Source of the DNA: an uncultured Eubacteriales bacterium
GTDB taxonomy: Bacteria > Bacillota > Clostridia > Oscillospirales > UBA644
Length of the DNA stretch: 64,000 bases
NCBI GenBank assembly: GCA_905207625.1
Contig: CAJLLT010000001.1
Location: 81,023-145,022 of the forward strand
Reading direction: 5' to 3'
Below the pieces are notes generated by a model. It was not told where the DNA came from and ran no database searches. It saw only the letters and a list, made by a program, of their open reading frames with translations. Below, piece after piece: positions 16,834-25,032 of this stretch; position 1 is the stretch's first letter, and every line of letters starts with the position of its first letter. The position numbers were made by a program, and so were the translations under genes.

Positions 16834-17574
16834 ATGGCAGAAAAAATCATACAGTACAGTTTTAAACGGTACGAAAAAAAATATTTTCTTACTCCGGCAC
16901 AGTATGAAGTATTTACAGAAAAGATACATCCGTACATGTGCCGGGATGAATACGGTCTTACGGAGATCTGCAACATTTATTACGACACTGACGATTGGAG
17001 ACTTATCCGCGCCTCGATTGAGAAACCGGTATACAAGGAAAAACTCAGGGGCCGCAGTTACGGTACTCCGGGAGACAATGACCGGGTCTTTGTGGAACTT
17101 AAGAAAAAATATGCGGATGTGGTCTACAAAAGACGGGTTTCCGTTTCCGCCGGGCAGGCTCCGGGATTTCTCAGGTCGGAAGAAACTCCGGACGGTCTTG
17201 GTCAGATAGGAAAGGAAATCGAGTGGTTCAGGGATTTCTGGGGCGTTAACGCAAAGGTGTTTATAGGTTATACCCGTATCGCCTGGAAGGGAACGGAAGA
17301 CCCGGAGCTGAGAATCACCTTCGACACAGGCCTTCGCTGGAGGGAAACAGATCTTGACCTCCGGGCGGGAGATAAAGGATATCCCCTGTTGGACACCGAC
17401 CGTATTTTAATGGAAATAAAGATTCCGGGAACCTGCCCGCTGTGGCTGAGCAGACTGCTTTCGGACATGGAAATATTCGGAACATCTTTTTCAAAATATG
17501 GAACGTACTATCAAAAATACGTTTTAAATAAAAACGGAATATATACCGGTAAGGAGGCTCTTTTCAGTGCTTGA
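16834..17574 (+). CDS. VTC-domain polyphosphate polymerase-like protein
   Basis: The VTC tunnel domain polymerises phosphate from ATP in yeast. Here the domain covers the whole 246-residue soluble protein. Basic and acidic tunnel residues are visible in FKRYEKKYFLT, YKEKLRGRSYG, VFVELKKKYADVVYKRR, GYTRIAW and LMEIKIPG. Start is the ATG at 16834, eight bases after GGAGG; an in-frame GTG at 16825 overlaps that site. It overlaps the DUF4956 membrane protein gene by 8 bp, so the two are translated together. Polyphosphate synthesis is predicted by family only; another substrate is possible. Confidence 0.88.
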   Translation: MAEKIIQYSFKRYEKKYFLTPAQYEVFTEKIHPYMCRDEYGLTEICNIYYDTDDWRLIRASIEKPVYKEKLRGRSYGTPGDNDRVFVELKKKYADVVYKRRVSVSAGQAPGFLRSEETPDGLGQIGKEIEWFRDFWGVNAKVFIGYTRIAWKGTEDPELRITFDTGLRWRETDLDLRAGDKGYPLLDTDRILMEIKIPGTCPLWLSRLLSDMEIFGTSFSKYGTYYQKYVLNKNGIYTGKEALFSA

Positions 17575-18229
17575 TTCAATAATCAGTTCAACCCTGACTT
17601 TTCCCGTATTTCTCATCTGCACCGCAGTATCACTCGTTCTCGGTGCCGCAACAGCTGCCGTAAGTATGTTCAGATCCCGATGCAGCCGGAGTTTTGCCGT
17701 ATCCCTGGCGATTCTTCCCGCGGTCGTACAGCTTGTGATAATGCTGGTGAACGGCAATGTGGGAGCCGGAGTAGCGGTGGCAGGTGCCTTCGGACTGGTG
17801 CGTTTCCGCTCGGCACAGGGAACGGCAAAGGAAATAACAGCCGTTTTTCTTGCCATGGCGATCGGACTGGCAACGGGCATGGGCTATATCTTCGTCGCGA
17901 CGGTATTCTTTGTTATAATAGCCGGAGTGATACTCCTGCTCAACGCGGTAAACTTCGGACAGAAAAGATCACAGGAGCGTATTCTCAGAATAACTATCCC
18001 CGAGAATCTTGATTACGACGGACTCTTTGACGACATCTTCGGAAAATACCTGAAAAAGTGTGCCCTTGACAGGGTAAAGACGTCCAATATGGGAACTCTT
18101 TATGAGCTTCAGTACCGGGTAACCTTCTCCGGACAGATGCTTCCGAAGGCATTCTTTGACGATCTGCGCTGCCGCAACGGAAATCTCAACATAGTCCTTG
18201 ACAGGGAGAACGATTCAGAGATCCTGTAG
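17567..18229 (+). CDS. DUF4956 membrane protein
   Basis: A 220-residue protein with an N-terminal membrane half of about four helices (residues 10-130), including VAVAGAFGLVRFRSAQGTAKE, the most conserved stretch of this family, and a soluble C-terminal half. The start is GTG at 17567 behind AAGGAGG, overlapping the VTC gene end. VTC and DUF4956 genes are regularly adjacent (from memory), so the two probably form one membrane-associated polymerase or export unit. The stop is UAG, followed four codons later by UGA. Confidence 0.85.
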   Translation: MLDSIISSTLTFPVFLICTAVSLVLGAATAAVSMFRSRCSRSFAVSLAILPAVVQLVIMLVNGNVGAGVAVAGAFGLVRFRSAQGTAKEITAVFLAMAIGLATGMGYIFVATVFFVIIAGVILLLNAVNFGQKRSQERILRITIPENLDYDGLFDDIFGKYLKKCALDRVKTSNMGTLYELQYRVTFSGQMLPKAFFDDLRCRNGNLNIVLDRENDSEIL

Positions 18230-18237
18230 AGCAGATA

Positions 18238-18266
18238 TTGACATTCTGTCGGCTTTGAAGTATACT
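18238..18266 (+). promoter_or_regulatory. Promoter of the two-component system
   Basis: TTGACA (18238-18243), 17-bp spacer, TATACT (18261-18266), just after the DUF4956 stop. The regulator genes can be transcribed separately from the VTC operon. Confidence 0.85.
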
Positions 18267-18297
18267 TAAACAAAGTGAATCAAAAGGAATGATCGTC

Positions 18298-18975
18298 ATG
18301 AGACTACTTATAGCGGAAGATGAGCCGGATCTGGCTGAAGCCCTTGCCGTTTTTTTTGAAAAGAACAGATTTACCGTGGACACGGTGGGAGACGGTTTTT
18401 CCGCCTACGAATATGCCTGCTGCGGCGAATACGACGCGATAATCCTCGACGTGATGATGCCGAAAATGGACGGTATCGAGGTTCTCAGAAAGCTCCGTGC
18501 GGAAGGAAATCAGACTCCGGTCATGATGCTTACCGCCAAAGCCCGGACAGATGACCGTATTACGGGCTTTGACGCGGGAGCGGACGATTACCTTCCCAAG
18601 CCCTTTGAACCGGACGAACTCATAAGCCGTGTCAGGGCAATGCTGCGCCGCAGCGGTGAATACAAACCCACGGTAATGAGTTTCGGGGACATAACCCTTG
18701 ACACCAACACCGGCGAACTGGTATGCGGAGGGAAATCGGTAAGGCTGAGCGGGAAAGAACTTCAGGTAATGGAGCTCTTTATGCGTTCCCCGAAAATAGT
18801 TTTTTCCGCCGAACGGATAATGCAACGGGCATGGGACTGGGACAGCGATGCGGAGATCAATGTGGTATGGGTACATATATCCAATCTGAGAAAAAAGCTC
18901 AAAAGCATAGGTTCAGACGTCACTATCCGGGCAAACCGTGGCCTGGGATATATCCTGGAGGCAGAAAATGATTAA
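18298..18975 (+). CDS. OmpR/PhoB-family response regulator
   Basis: An N-terminal receiver domain with acidic pocket AEDEPD, phosphoacceptor Asp51 in IILDVMMP, and Lys of LPKPF, followed by a C-terminal winged helix (about 130-225) ending in TIRANRGLGYILE. I start at the second ATG (18298, MRLLIAEDEP) because AAAGGA is correctly spaced for it. The gene overlaps the kinase start by 8 bp. It follows the VTC/DUF4956 genes, and 11-bp direct repeats in their promoter would suit this class of regulator. Confidence 0.95.
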   Translation: MRLLIAEDEPDLAEALAVFFEKNRFTVDTVGDGFSAYEYACCGEYDAIILDVMMPKMDGIEVLRKLRAEGNQTPVMMLTAKARTDDRITGFDAGADDYLPKPFEPDELISRVRAMLRRSGEYKPTVMSFGDITLDTNTGELVCGGKSVRLSGKELQVMELFMRSPKIVFSAERIMQRAWDWDSDAEINVVWVHISNLRKKLKSIGSDVTIRANRGLGYILEAEND

Positions 18976-20194
18976 AAAACTCAGGCAGAAATTTATACTT
19001 ATAGCCACCCTTGCCGTCACACTTGTGATGCTTTTGCTGTGCCTGATAGTAAATGTGGCAAATTTCATTTCCGTAGACTCCGGACTCAGGCAGATGCTGA
19101 CCGTTATCTCCGACAACAGGGGCTCCATACCGCCCATGCCGAAAGATGACCGTCCCCAGGAGAAACGGGAGGGACAGTTCACACCCGAAACACCCTTTTC
19201 CACAAGATACTTCGTTCTCAGGTATACCGATGACGGCTCTCTGACTGGGGCTGACCTGGACAAGATCGCCGCGGTGACCGAAGAAGACACGGACACTTTT
19301 CTTTCGGAGGCTATTTCCCACGGTAAGGGCTTCGGATATTTTTCGGGGTACAGATATTATGTGCGCCGGGTCGGAGAAAACCGCTGGATGGCAGTATTTC
19401 TCGACTGCTACAAAGACATGGCGACCGTAGGCAAAACGGCACTGCTGTCCCTGATAGCAATGGCTGTATGCGTAGGACTGGTATACGTTATAGTGGTACT
19501 CTGCTCCCGAAGGGCAATAGATCCGGTAATTCAGAGCTACCAGCGGCAGAAACAGTTCATAACCGATGCCGGACACGAACTTAAAACACCTATCACTGTC
19601 ATTGCAACGAGCCTTAAAGTATTGGAAATGGAAACGGGAAAACAGAAATGGATAGATAAGGCTCAGGCTCAAACCGAAAAACTCAAGGAGCTTGTGAACT
19701 CTCTGGTGTCCCTGTCAAAAATGGACGAAGAGGACTCCCCTCTGCACTTTTCCCCGTTCAATATCAGCGATGCGGTCTCAGAAACGGTTGATTCCTTTTC
19801 GGACTTTGCCCGATCCGAAAATCACCGTATAGAAGCGGAAATAGAGCCGGGACTGAAATATACGGGCGACGAATACGCCGTAAGACAGCTTGTTTCCGTG
19901 CTTATTGACAATGCCGTAAAGTACTCCGCATCGGAAACTATCCGTTTCAGCCTGAAAAAGCATAAAAAAGGAATTATTATACAAACGGAGAACGGATGCG
20001 AAAATCTCCGTCCCCAGGACACAGCCAAGCTCTTTGACCGTTTTTACCGTGCGGACACTGCCAGAACTCCGGGAACCGGGGGCTTCGGCATCGGGCTTTC
20101 CCTGGCACGGAGCATTGTCACGGCACATAACGGAGATATCCGTGCCGAACTGCATGACGGTAAAACTCTCACAATAACCGCAAAACTTAAATAA
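18968..20194 (+). CDS. Sensor histidine kinase
   Basis: A membrane kinase of 408 residues. Two helices (about 11-33 and 155-178) flank an extracytoplasmic loop. The H box is FITDAGHELKTP with His about 202. The N box is IDNAVKY and the G boxes are GTGGFGIGLSLA. Start at the ATG overlapping the regulator stop; GGAGG lies seven bases before. It should phosphorylate the upstream OmpR-type regulator. The sensor loop contains no recognised domain and its signal is unknown. Confidence 0.95.
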   Translation: MIKKLRQKFILIATLAVTLVMLLLCLIVNVANFISVDSGLRQMLTVISDNRGSIPPMPKDDRPQEKREGQFTPETPFSTRYFVLRYTDDGSLTGADLDKIAAVTEEDTDTFLSEAISHGKGFGYFSGYRYYVRRVGENRWMAVFLDCYKDMATVGKTALLSLIAMAVCVGLVYVIVVLCSRRAIDPVIQSYQRQKQFITDAGHELKTPITVIATSLKVLEMETGKQKWIDKAQAQTEKLKELVNSLVSLSKMDEEDSPLHFSPFNISDAVSETVDSFSDFARSENHRIEAEIEPGLKYTGDEYAVRQLVSVLIDNAVKYSASETIRFSLKKHKKGIIIQTENGCENLRPQDTAKLFDRFYRADTARTPGTGGFGIGLSLARSIVTAHNGDIRAELHDGKTLTITAKLK

Positions 20195-20290
20195 TCACCG
20201 GGATGAACTTTTCCTTCTGTTTTGTCATAATATGCTAATGGACAGTTTGACTGTCCTTTGATATGCGACAAATACAGGAGGAAATTTTTT

Positions 20291-21097
20291 ATGGCGTCAA
20301 CCAATACCGGCGGCGGGCAGAACCGCTGCGAAAACCGTGTATGCATCGACGTCAGCCGTGTTTACGACAGCTGCCGTGACCGCGACTGCATGACCGATCT
20401 GCGCGTATATGTAAATGCTCAGGCTCAGGCTCTTCTCAACAGTGCGGTGAACGTAAAACCCATTGAGGCAAGAATCATCTGGACCTATATCGACGTGGAA
20501 GCCCTTCCCTTTAACCGCGGTTTCTACACCGTCGATATTCACTACTTCTTCCTCTGCACCTTCGATGTATATACCGGAATAGGCAGACCTGTCAGAATTG
20601 AAGGTCTCGCAACGGCAGACAAGAAGGTAATTCTTTTCGGCAGTGAAGGCGGAGCAAGCATATTCTCTTCCATTTATGTTCCCTCCAGCGAGGACATAAT
20701 GCTCGGCAAGCGCACGAATCTGCCCAGAGCAACAGTTGAGGTGGTACAGCCCCTTATTCTCGACGCAAAGATTGTTGAGCCCGGCTGCAACTGCGGATGT
20801 TGCTGCTGCGACGTTACCGCCGTTCCCACAGCGGTAAAAGCCGCCTTTGACGGCGATCTTGTGGAAAGCCCCGACTCAAACAGGCTTTTCGCAACCATCG
20901 GTGTATTTTCCATAGTAAGACTCATGCGTGACGTACAGATAATCGTACCTTCCTATGATTTCTGCATTCCCGAAAAAGACTGCTGCGGACCAGACGAAAA
21001 CGATCCGTGCTCCCTCTTCTACAAGATGGAGTTTCCCCAGGATGAGTTCTTCCCGCCCGCCGCAACGGCATGCGACACATCCCCCTGCGAGGGTTAA
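20291..21097 (+). CDS. Conserved Cys-rich protein of unknown function
   Basis: A 268-residue soluble protein with no signal peptide or membrane helix. It starts MASTNTGGGQNRC, behind AGGAGG nine bases before the ATG. It contains early CENRVCIDVSRVYDSCRDRDC, a central stretch resembling a small beta-sandwich with FNRGFYTVDIHYFF, then CNCGCCCCD at about residue 173 and paired Cys near the C-terminus (CIPEKDCCG). I recall relatives in many spore-forming Clostridia without assigned function. A structural or coat-like role is only a guess. A GGACAG-TTTGA-CTGTCC dyad sits in its leader (20240-20256). Confidence 0.75.
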   Translation: MASTNTGGGQNRCENRVCIDVSRVYDSCRDRDCMTDLRVYVNAQAQALLNSAVNVKPIEARIIWTYIDVEALPFNRGFYTVDIHYFFLCTFDVYTGIGRPVRIEGLATADKKVILFGSEGGASIFSSIYVPSSEDIMLGKRTNLPRATVEVVQPLILDAKIVEPGCNCGCCCCDVTAVPTAVKAAFDGDLVESPDSNRLFATIGVFSIVRLMRDVQIIVPSYDFCIPEKDCCGPDENDPCSLFYKMEFPQDEFFPPAATACDTSPCEG

Positions 21098-21115
21098 ACC
21101 GGCTTTACCGCAAAA

Positions 21116-21156
21116 GCGCGCGGAGGCTTTGCAGCCCCCGCACGCTTTATATTTTT
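21116..21156 (+). terminator. Intrinsic terminator of the Cys-rich gene
   Basis: A 13-bp stem with two internal mismatches (21116-21128 with 21133-21145) followed by a T-rich run. It lies just after the stop at 21097. Confidence 0.7.
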
Positions 21157-21175
21157 GGGAGAAATGAAGAAATAA

Positions 21176-21592
21176 TCACTTTAACCGGAAGAACTCTCCG
21201 CATTTGGGGCACCGTATGTCTCTGCCCTTCATGGTCCTGGGGATCTGCAGGACTTCCCTGCATCTCGGGCAGGGACGGTACAGTTTGGTTTTTCTGTCAC
21301 GCCATGCCGCTTTGAGTATGCGGAAAAACTTGAATATCTTCGCCTTTATTCCTGTATATACCAGGTTTTCCTTTCGGCGGGCGTTCAGGTTTTTTGAGAA
21401 AAATCTGAAAACAGACCAGGCCAGAAGTGCCAACTCAAGTATCTGAATAATAACGGAATGAATAAAAAAGTTGAGGACGATAAAGACAAGAAGAACTGCA
21501 AGGTTGAACTTGTACAATTCGTCGACGCCGTATCTGCCGTACATGAACCGTGCCACACGGTCACGGAATGACGGCTTGCCGCTGTTAGCCAA
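21176..21592 (-). CDS. Zinc-ribbon membrane protein
   Basis: A 138-residue protein with a basic N-terminus (RFMYGRYGVDELYKF), two close hydrophobic helices (about residues 28-65), a basic middle, and a C-terminal zinc ribbon (CPRC ... CPKCGEFF). The start is TTG at 21592, placed nine bases after GGAGG and overlapping the upstream DnaJ-like gene stop by 8 bp; upstream ATG codons lie deeper inside that gene and lack a ribosome site. Function is unknown. Pairing with a DnaJ-like membrane protein suggests a membrane chaperone or assembly role. Confidence 0.75.
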   Translation of the reverse strand: MANSGKPSFRDRVARFMYGRYGVDELYKFNLAVLLVFIVLNFFIHSVIIQILELALLAWSVFRFFSKNLNARRKENLVYTGIKAKIFKFFRILKAAWRDRKTKLYRPCPRCREVLQIPRTMKGRDIRCPKCGEFFRLK

Positions 21593-22169
21593 TGTCCGAC
21601 GCCTCCTTATCATAATCAAACAGTTGCACCTGCGCGGTTTTGCTCTGCTTTGGCTGGGGATAATAATACCGGTTCATGCCGAAAAAGGTACAGGCACGAA
21701 GGAGCAAAGACAAAAGCATCTGCAACATCAGAATGACAAAAAATATCTTAAGTCCGGGGAAAAGTACAACTCTCCCCCTTCTCTGCGTATTCTGCTGAGA
21801 GGGACCGGTGGTATAGGTATACCAGGTACTGCCGTCGTCACTGCGATATGTGCGGTATGTACGTCCGTAACCGGAATAGGGATTGCCGTAGTTTTGCCGC
21901 TGATCTCCCTGATAAGGACTGTAATAGTACCCTCCGTATGGATTTGTACCGTTACCGCTCTGCTGTTGCTGCTGATACGTCTGCTTGCCGCTTCTTATGG
22001 CTACGATCTCGTCATAGGCGGCATTGACCTGCTTCATCCTCGCTTCGGCATTTTTATCGCCGGGGTTCAGGTCGGGGTGATATTTTTTCGCCAGAGCTTT
22101 ATATGCCCGCTTTACCTCGTCGTCGGAAGCATCACTGCTGACTCCGAGTATTTTATAAGGATCGGTCAA
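21585..22169 (-). CDS. J-domain membrane protein
   Basis: An N-terminal J domain (residues 1-60) with the essential HPD in AKKYHPDLNPGD, so it should stimulate an Hsp70 partner. A Gln/Asn/Gly/Tyr-rich linker follows (QQQQQSGNGTNPYGGYYYSP). Near the C-terminus is one hydrophobic helix (about 142-165) that would anchor it in the membrane. It lacks the zinc-finger and client domains of true DnaJ. It overlaps the zinc-ribbon membrane protein gene downstream, implying coupled synthesis. Confidence 0.88.
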   Translation of the reverse strand: MTDPYKILGVSSDASDDEVKRAYKALAKKYHPDLNPGDKNAEARMKQVNAAYDEIVAIRSGKQTYQQQQQSGNGTNPYGGYYYSPYQGDQRQNYGNPYSGYGRTYRTYRSDDGSTWYTYTTGPSQQNTQRRGRVVLFPGLKIFFVILMLQMLLSLLLRACTFFGMNRYYYPQPKQSKTAQVQLFDYDKEASDIG

Positions 22170-22255
22170 CTCCGGCTCACCCCTTCTATGATACTGTCAT
22201 CAGTATACACTTATTTACCGCTTGCGCTGCGACAAAACCGTGAACTTTATATAAG

Positions 22256-22285
22256 AAAAGGACCCGGATATTTCCGGGTCCTTTT
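22256..22285. terminator. Bidirectional intrinsic terminator
   Basis: A perfect 13-bp stem (22256-22268 with 22273-22285) with flanking A and T runs. On the minus strand it ends the HerA-like ATPase transcript. Confidence 0.9.
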
Positions 22286-22286
22286 T

Positions 22287-23831
22287 TTATTTGAATTTCA
22301 GTATTCCGAGAAGTCCTCTCTTGAGTATCCGTCCGCCGGCGCTTATAAGCTGTGTCTCGATTTTCGAGCGACGTCTTTCCGCCGCGCGTTCCTTTTTTGC
22401 CGCCTTCCGTTCCGCGTCCTTTTCCTTTTTCTTTGCCGCGGCGGCATCTGCCTCCTCTTTATCTTTCCTGAGTTTTTCCTTTTCAGCCTCAAGTTCTTCA
22501 CGCTGACGCCGGAGCTCCTGACGCTCTGCCTCCTCCGCATTTCTTTTCTGCAGGACCTCGTACGCGCTCTCATTATCCACCGCCCGTTCGTATTTGCCTG
22601 CCACAGGGGAAGATGCCATGCAGAACCGGCGTTCCTCTTCCGAGACAGGGCCCATGCGGCTTTCGGGACAGATCATCGCGGTTTTCTGTACAATCTGAGG
22701 AATACCATTCCGGTCAAGTGCGGAAACAAGCGCTTCCCCGGTCCCCAGGTTCATGATGACCTCTTCGGAATCAAATGCGGGATTGACCCGGAAGCTTCTG
22801 GCGGCGACTCGTACGGATCTCTGCTCCGCCGGGGTATACGCCCGCAAAGCATGCTGGACACGGTTGGAAAGTTGCGCAAGAACTGTATCCGGGATGTCCG
22901 ACGGGGACTGGGTGACAAAGTAAATTCCCACCCCTTTGGAACGGATAAGCTTTACGGTCTGTTCTATTTTTTCCACGAGTGCCTTGGGCGTGTCGCTGAA
23001 AAGGACATGAGCCTCATCGAAAAAGAATACGAGTTTCGGTTTATCACCGTCACCGACCTCCGGCAGCGCCTCAAAAAGCTCAGCCATCAGCCACAGCAGA
23101 AACATGGCGTAGAGTTTCGGGTATCTGAAAACCTCCCTGCAATGCAGAACGTTTATATATCCCCTTCCGTCCGGAGCCGTTTTTATCCAGTCGAAGATGT
23201 CTATTTCGGGTTCCCCGAAAAACGTTTCGCCGCCCTGCTGTTCAAGTGGAATCAGAGCCCTGGTAATTGCGCCTATGCTTGCCGTTGCCATATTTCCGTA
23301 TTCCTGGGTGTATTCGGACCTGTGGGCGGAGACATAGTTTATCACCGACCGCAGATCCTTCATATCCGTTATTTTCAGTCCCTTATCGTCGGCAATACGG
23401 AAAATTGTAGTCAGTACACCCTGCTGAACCTCTGTCAGACCCAATATCCGGGAAAGAAGTTCCGGTCCTATATCCGACACCGTTGTTCTGACGGGATGAC
23501 CGCCCTTGCCGTAAATATCGTAAAACACCGTAGGATATCCCCGGAAGCAGAATCTGTCCCTGATTCCGAATTTATCAATACGTTTCTGCATTCCCTCATT
23601 ATCCGTACCGGGAACACAGATGCCGGACACATCACCCTTGACATCGCACATGAACACGGGAACCCCGGCGGCTGAAAAAGACTCCGCCAGGACCTTCATT
23701 GTTACTGTTTTACCGGTACCGCTGGCGCCGGAGATCAGTCCATGCCTGTTACACTGATCAAGATACATATAAACAGGGCTTTTTTCCGCATCGTCGGCAA
23801 TTCCGAGATATATCTTCCCGTTTTCGTACAT
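22287..23831 (-). CDS. HerA-like ATPase (DUF853 family)
   Basis: A hexameric-type FtsK/HerA superfamily motor of 514 residues. Walker A is GASGTGKT (about residue 38), Walker B is FFFDEAHVLF, and an arginine-finger region follows. Residues about 415-495 form a charged helical tail rich in Glu, Lys, Ala and Arg (RQREELEAEKEKLRKDKEE), probably a coiled coil. I start at the ATG at 23831 (MYENGKIYLG) behind AGAGG. HerA proteins partner with NurA nucleases or antiviral factors, but no such gene is next to it, so it is most likely the common housekeeping DUF853 ATPase. Confidence 0.88.
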   Translation of the reverse strand: MYENGKIYLGIADDAEKSPVYMYLDQCNRHGLISGASGTGKTVTMKVLAESFSAAGVPVFMCDVKGDVSGICVPGTDNEGMQKRIDKFGIRDRFCFRGYPTVFYDIYGKGGHPVRTTVSDIGPELLSRILGLTEVQQGVLTTIFRIADDKGLKITDMKDLRSVINYVSAHRSEYTQEYGNMATASIGAITRALIPLEQQGGETFFGEPEIDIFDWIKTAPDGRGYINVLHCREVFRYPKLYAMFLLWLMAELFEALPEVGDGDKPKLVFFFDEAHVLFSDTPKALVEKIEQTVKLIRSKGVGIYFVTQSPSDIPDTVLAQLSNRVQHALRAYTPAEQRSVRVAARSFRVNPAFDSEEVIMNLGTGEALVSALDRNGIPQIVQKTAMICPESRMGPVSEEERRFCMASSPVAGKYERAVDNESAYEVLQKRNAEEAERQELRRQREELEAEKEKLRKDKEEADAAAAKKKEKDAERKAAKKERAAERRRSKIETQLISAGGRILKRGLLGILKFK

Positions 23832-24009
23832 AGCTTTACCTCTTGAAGTCTTATGTTTATTCTCCGGCTCCGGAAGCCGGAATATCAATTCATATTGGTT
23901 ATCGACAAGTTCAGTATATCACATTATTCTCCGTTTGTAAAGCATCCGCAAATAATTTTTCACATAGGAACAAATAACCTGTTGTAAGAAAAATTTCCGA
24001 TTTTTCCTC

Positions 24010-24038
24010 TTGCGTTTTCTGTCGGGATATGGTATAAT
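24010..24038 (+). promoter_or_regulatory. Promoter of the ECF transporter gene
   Basis: TTGCGT (24010-24015), 17-bp spacer, TATAAT (24033-24038). The transcript should start near 24045 and run about 155 nt before the start codon, through a structured leader. Confidence 0.8.
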
Positions 24039-24044
24039 CTGTCC

Positions 24045-24145
24045 GTAGGTCGGTCACGAAGACCGGCGGTGGAGCAGAAGCTTCCCTGACCCCGGCGAAA
24101 CACCATAGTACAGTATTAATTTAATTTTATTATTGATGCCAGGAA
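24045..24145 (+). promoter_or_regulatory. Structured leader, candidate riboswitch of unassigned class
   Basis: The first 65 nt are GC-rich and foldable: a 5-bp hairpin CGGTC-ACGAA-GACCG (24051-24065), followed by a longer arm closed by GGTG (24068-24071) and CACC (24101-24104) with GGA/TCC pairing inside. An AT-rich stretch and an intrinsic terminator follow before the start codon. I compared it mentally with THF, TPP, FMN, preQ1, SAM, glycine, guanidine, ZTP and fluoride consensus cores and found no match. Confidence 0.5.
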
Positions 24146-24187
24146 GGCGTTGTTTTCCCTGAAGGGAAGGCAACGCCGTTTATTTTT
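24146..24187 (+). terminator. Attenuator-type terminator inside the ECF leader
   Basis: GGCGTTG (24146-24152) pairs with CAACGCC (24171-24177), with TTTCCC/GGGAAA-like pairing inside, and is followed by GTTTATTTTT. It ends only 13 bp before the start codon, so transcription must pass it for the gene to be expressed. Confidence 0.8.
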
Positions 24188-24200
24188 GAAAGGAAACTTT

Positions 24201-24737
24201 ATGAAAAACAGAAAAACAGTTAAGAATATCGTATTCTCCGCCATGTGCCTTGCCATTGCTTTTGTCCTGCCCTTCCTCACCGGACAGATACCACAGATCG
24301 GAAGTATGCTTTCACCGATGCACATACCGGTCCTGCTCTGCGGCTTTCTCTGCGGCTGGCCCTGGGCTTTGGTTGTCGGCGCCGCGGCTCCTCTGCTCCG
24401 TTCACTCGTACTCCATATGCCTCCTATGTACCCCACAGCCTTTTCCATGGCTTTCGAGATGGCAGTTTACGGTGTGGTTGCGGCACTGATGTACAAGGCA
24501 CTGCCGAAGAAAAAATGGGCGATTTACGTTTCCCTGATCACCGCAATGGTAGCCGGACGTATCGTATGGGGGACCGTGCGTTTCTTCTGCGCCGGGCTCA
24601 ATCCCGATAAATTCGGACTTTCTGCCTTCTGGACCGGCGCCGTTGCAAATGCGATTCCGGGAATTATCCTCCACATAGTCCTTATCCCCCTGATAGTTAT
24701 GGCTCTGGAAAAGGCAAAGCTTACGAATAAGGACTGA
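24201..24737 (+). CDS. ECF transporter substrate-binding (S) component
   Basis: A 178-residue membrane protein of about six helices. The N-terminus KNRKTVKNIVFSAMCLAIAF carries the region that docks on the shared EcfT subunit in this superfamily. The stretch LSPMHIPVLLCGFLCGW and MAFEMAVYGVVAALMY are conserved in a group I know only as unassigned ECF S components. S components bind vitamins such as folate, pantothenate or riboflavin; the substrate here is not assignable. No EcfA or EcfT gene is in the window, so it must share a module encoded elsewhere. Start ATG at 24201 behind GAAAGGAAA. Confidence 0.85.
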   Translation: MKNRKTVKNIVFSAMCLAIAFVLPFLTGQIPQIGSMLSPMHIPVLLCGFLCGWPWALVVGAAAPLLRSLVLHMPPMYPTAFSMAFEMAVYGVVAALMYKALPKKKWAIYVSLITAMVAGRIVWGTVRFFCAGLNPDKFGLSAFWTGAVANAIPGIILHIVLIPLIVMALEKAKLTNKD

Positions 24738-25032
24738 TACGAAACAACCCTTCGGGACGAAACAGAAACGCCCCGGGACCGGCAGCACCGTCACCGGATA
24801 AGAGGTATTTCCTCATCATTTTTAGGCTCTTACATTGGAAAAAACAAATCAAAGAGCTTTTCCGATTACAATATATCTGCGGTGAGCCTTACCGCAGAAT
24901 ATTCAGGCAGTAAAAAAGCCCTCCGTTTTGTAACGGAGGGCTTTTTCCGAGTCTTATATCCCGGGGCTGTGTCCGGAAAGGGCCTGTACCCACCGGATTT
25001 CGGGCGGTTTCACTTATAATTTCCCCGTAAGA
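24738..25032. other. Intergenic region with hairpins only
   Basis: No gene is seen in these 295 bp. A 7-bp hairpin CTGCGGT/ACCGCAG lies at 24877-24897, and a strong terminator follows at 24913-24946. Confidence 0.6.
24913..24946. terminator. Bidirectional intrinsic terminator
   Basis: A perfect 15-bp stem (24913-24927 with 24932-24946) with A and T ends, between the ECF gene and the converging flavodoxin gene. Confidence 0.9.

Noticed and set aside
22287..23831. HerA-like ATPase as part of an antiviral or DNA-end-processing system
   Set aside because: No nuclease, NurA or SIR2-type partner lies next to it. The DUF853-type architecture with a coiled-coil tail is widespread as an ordinary chromosomal gene.
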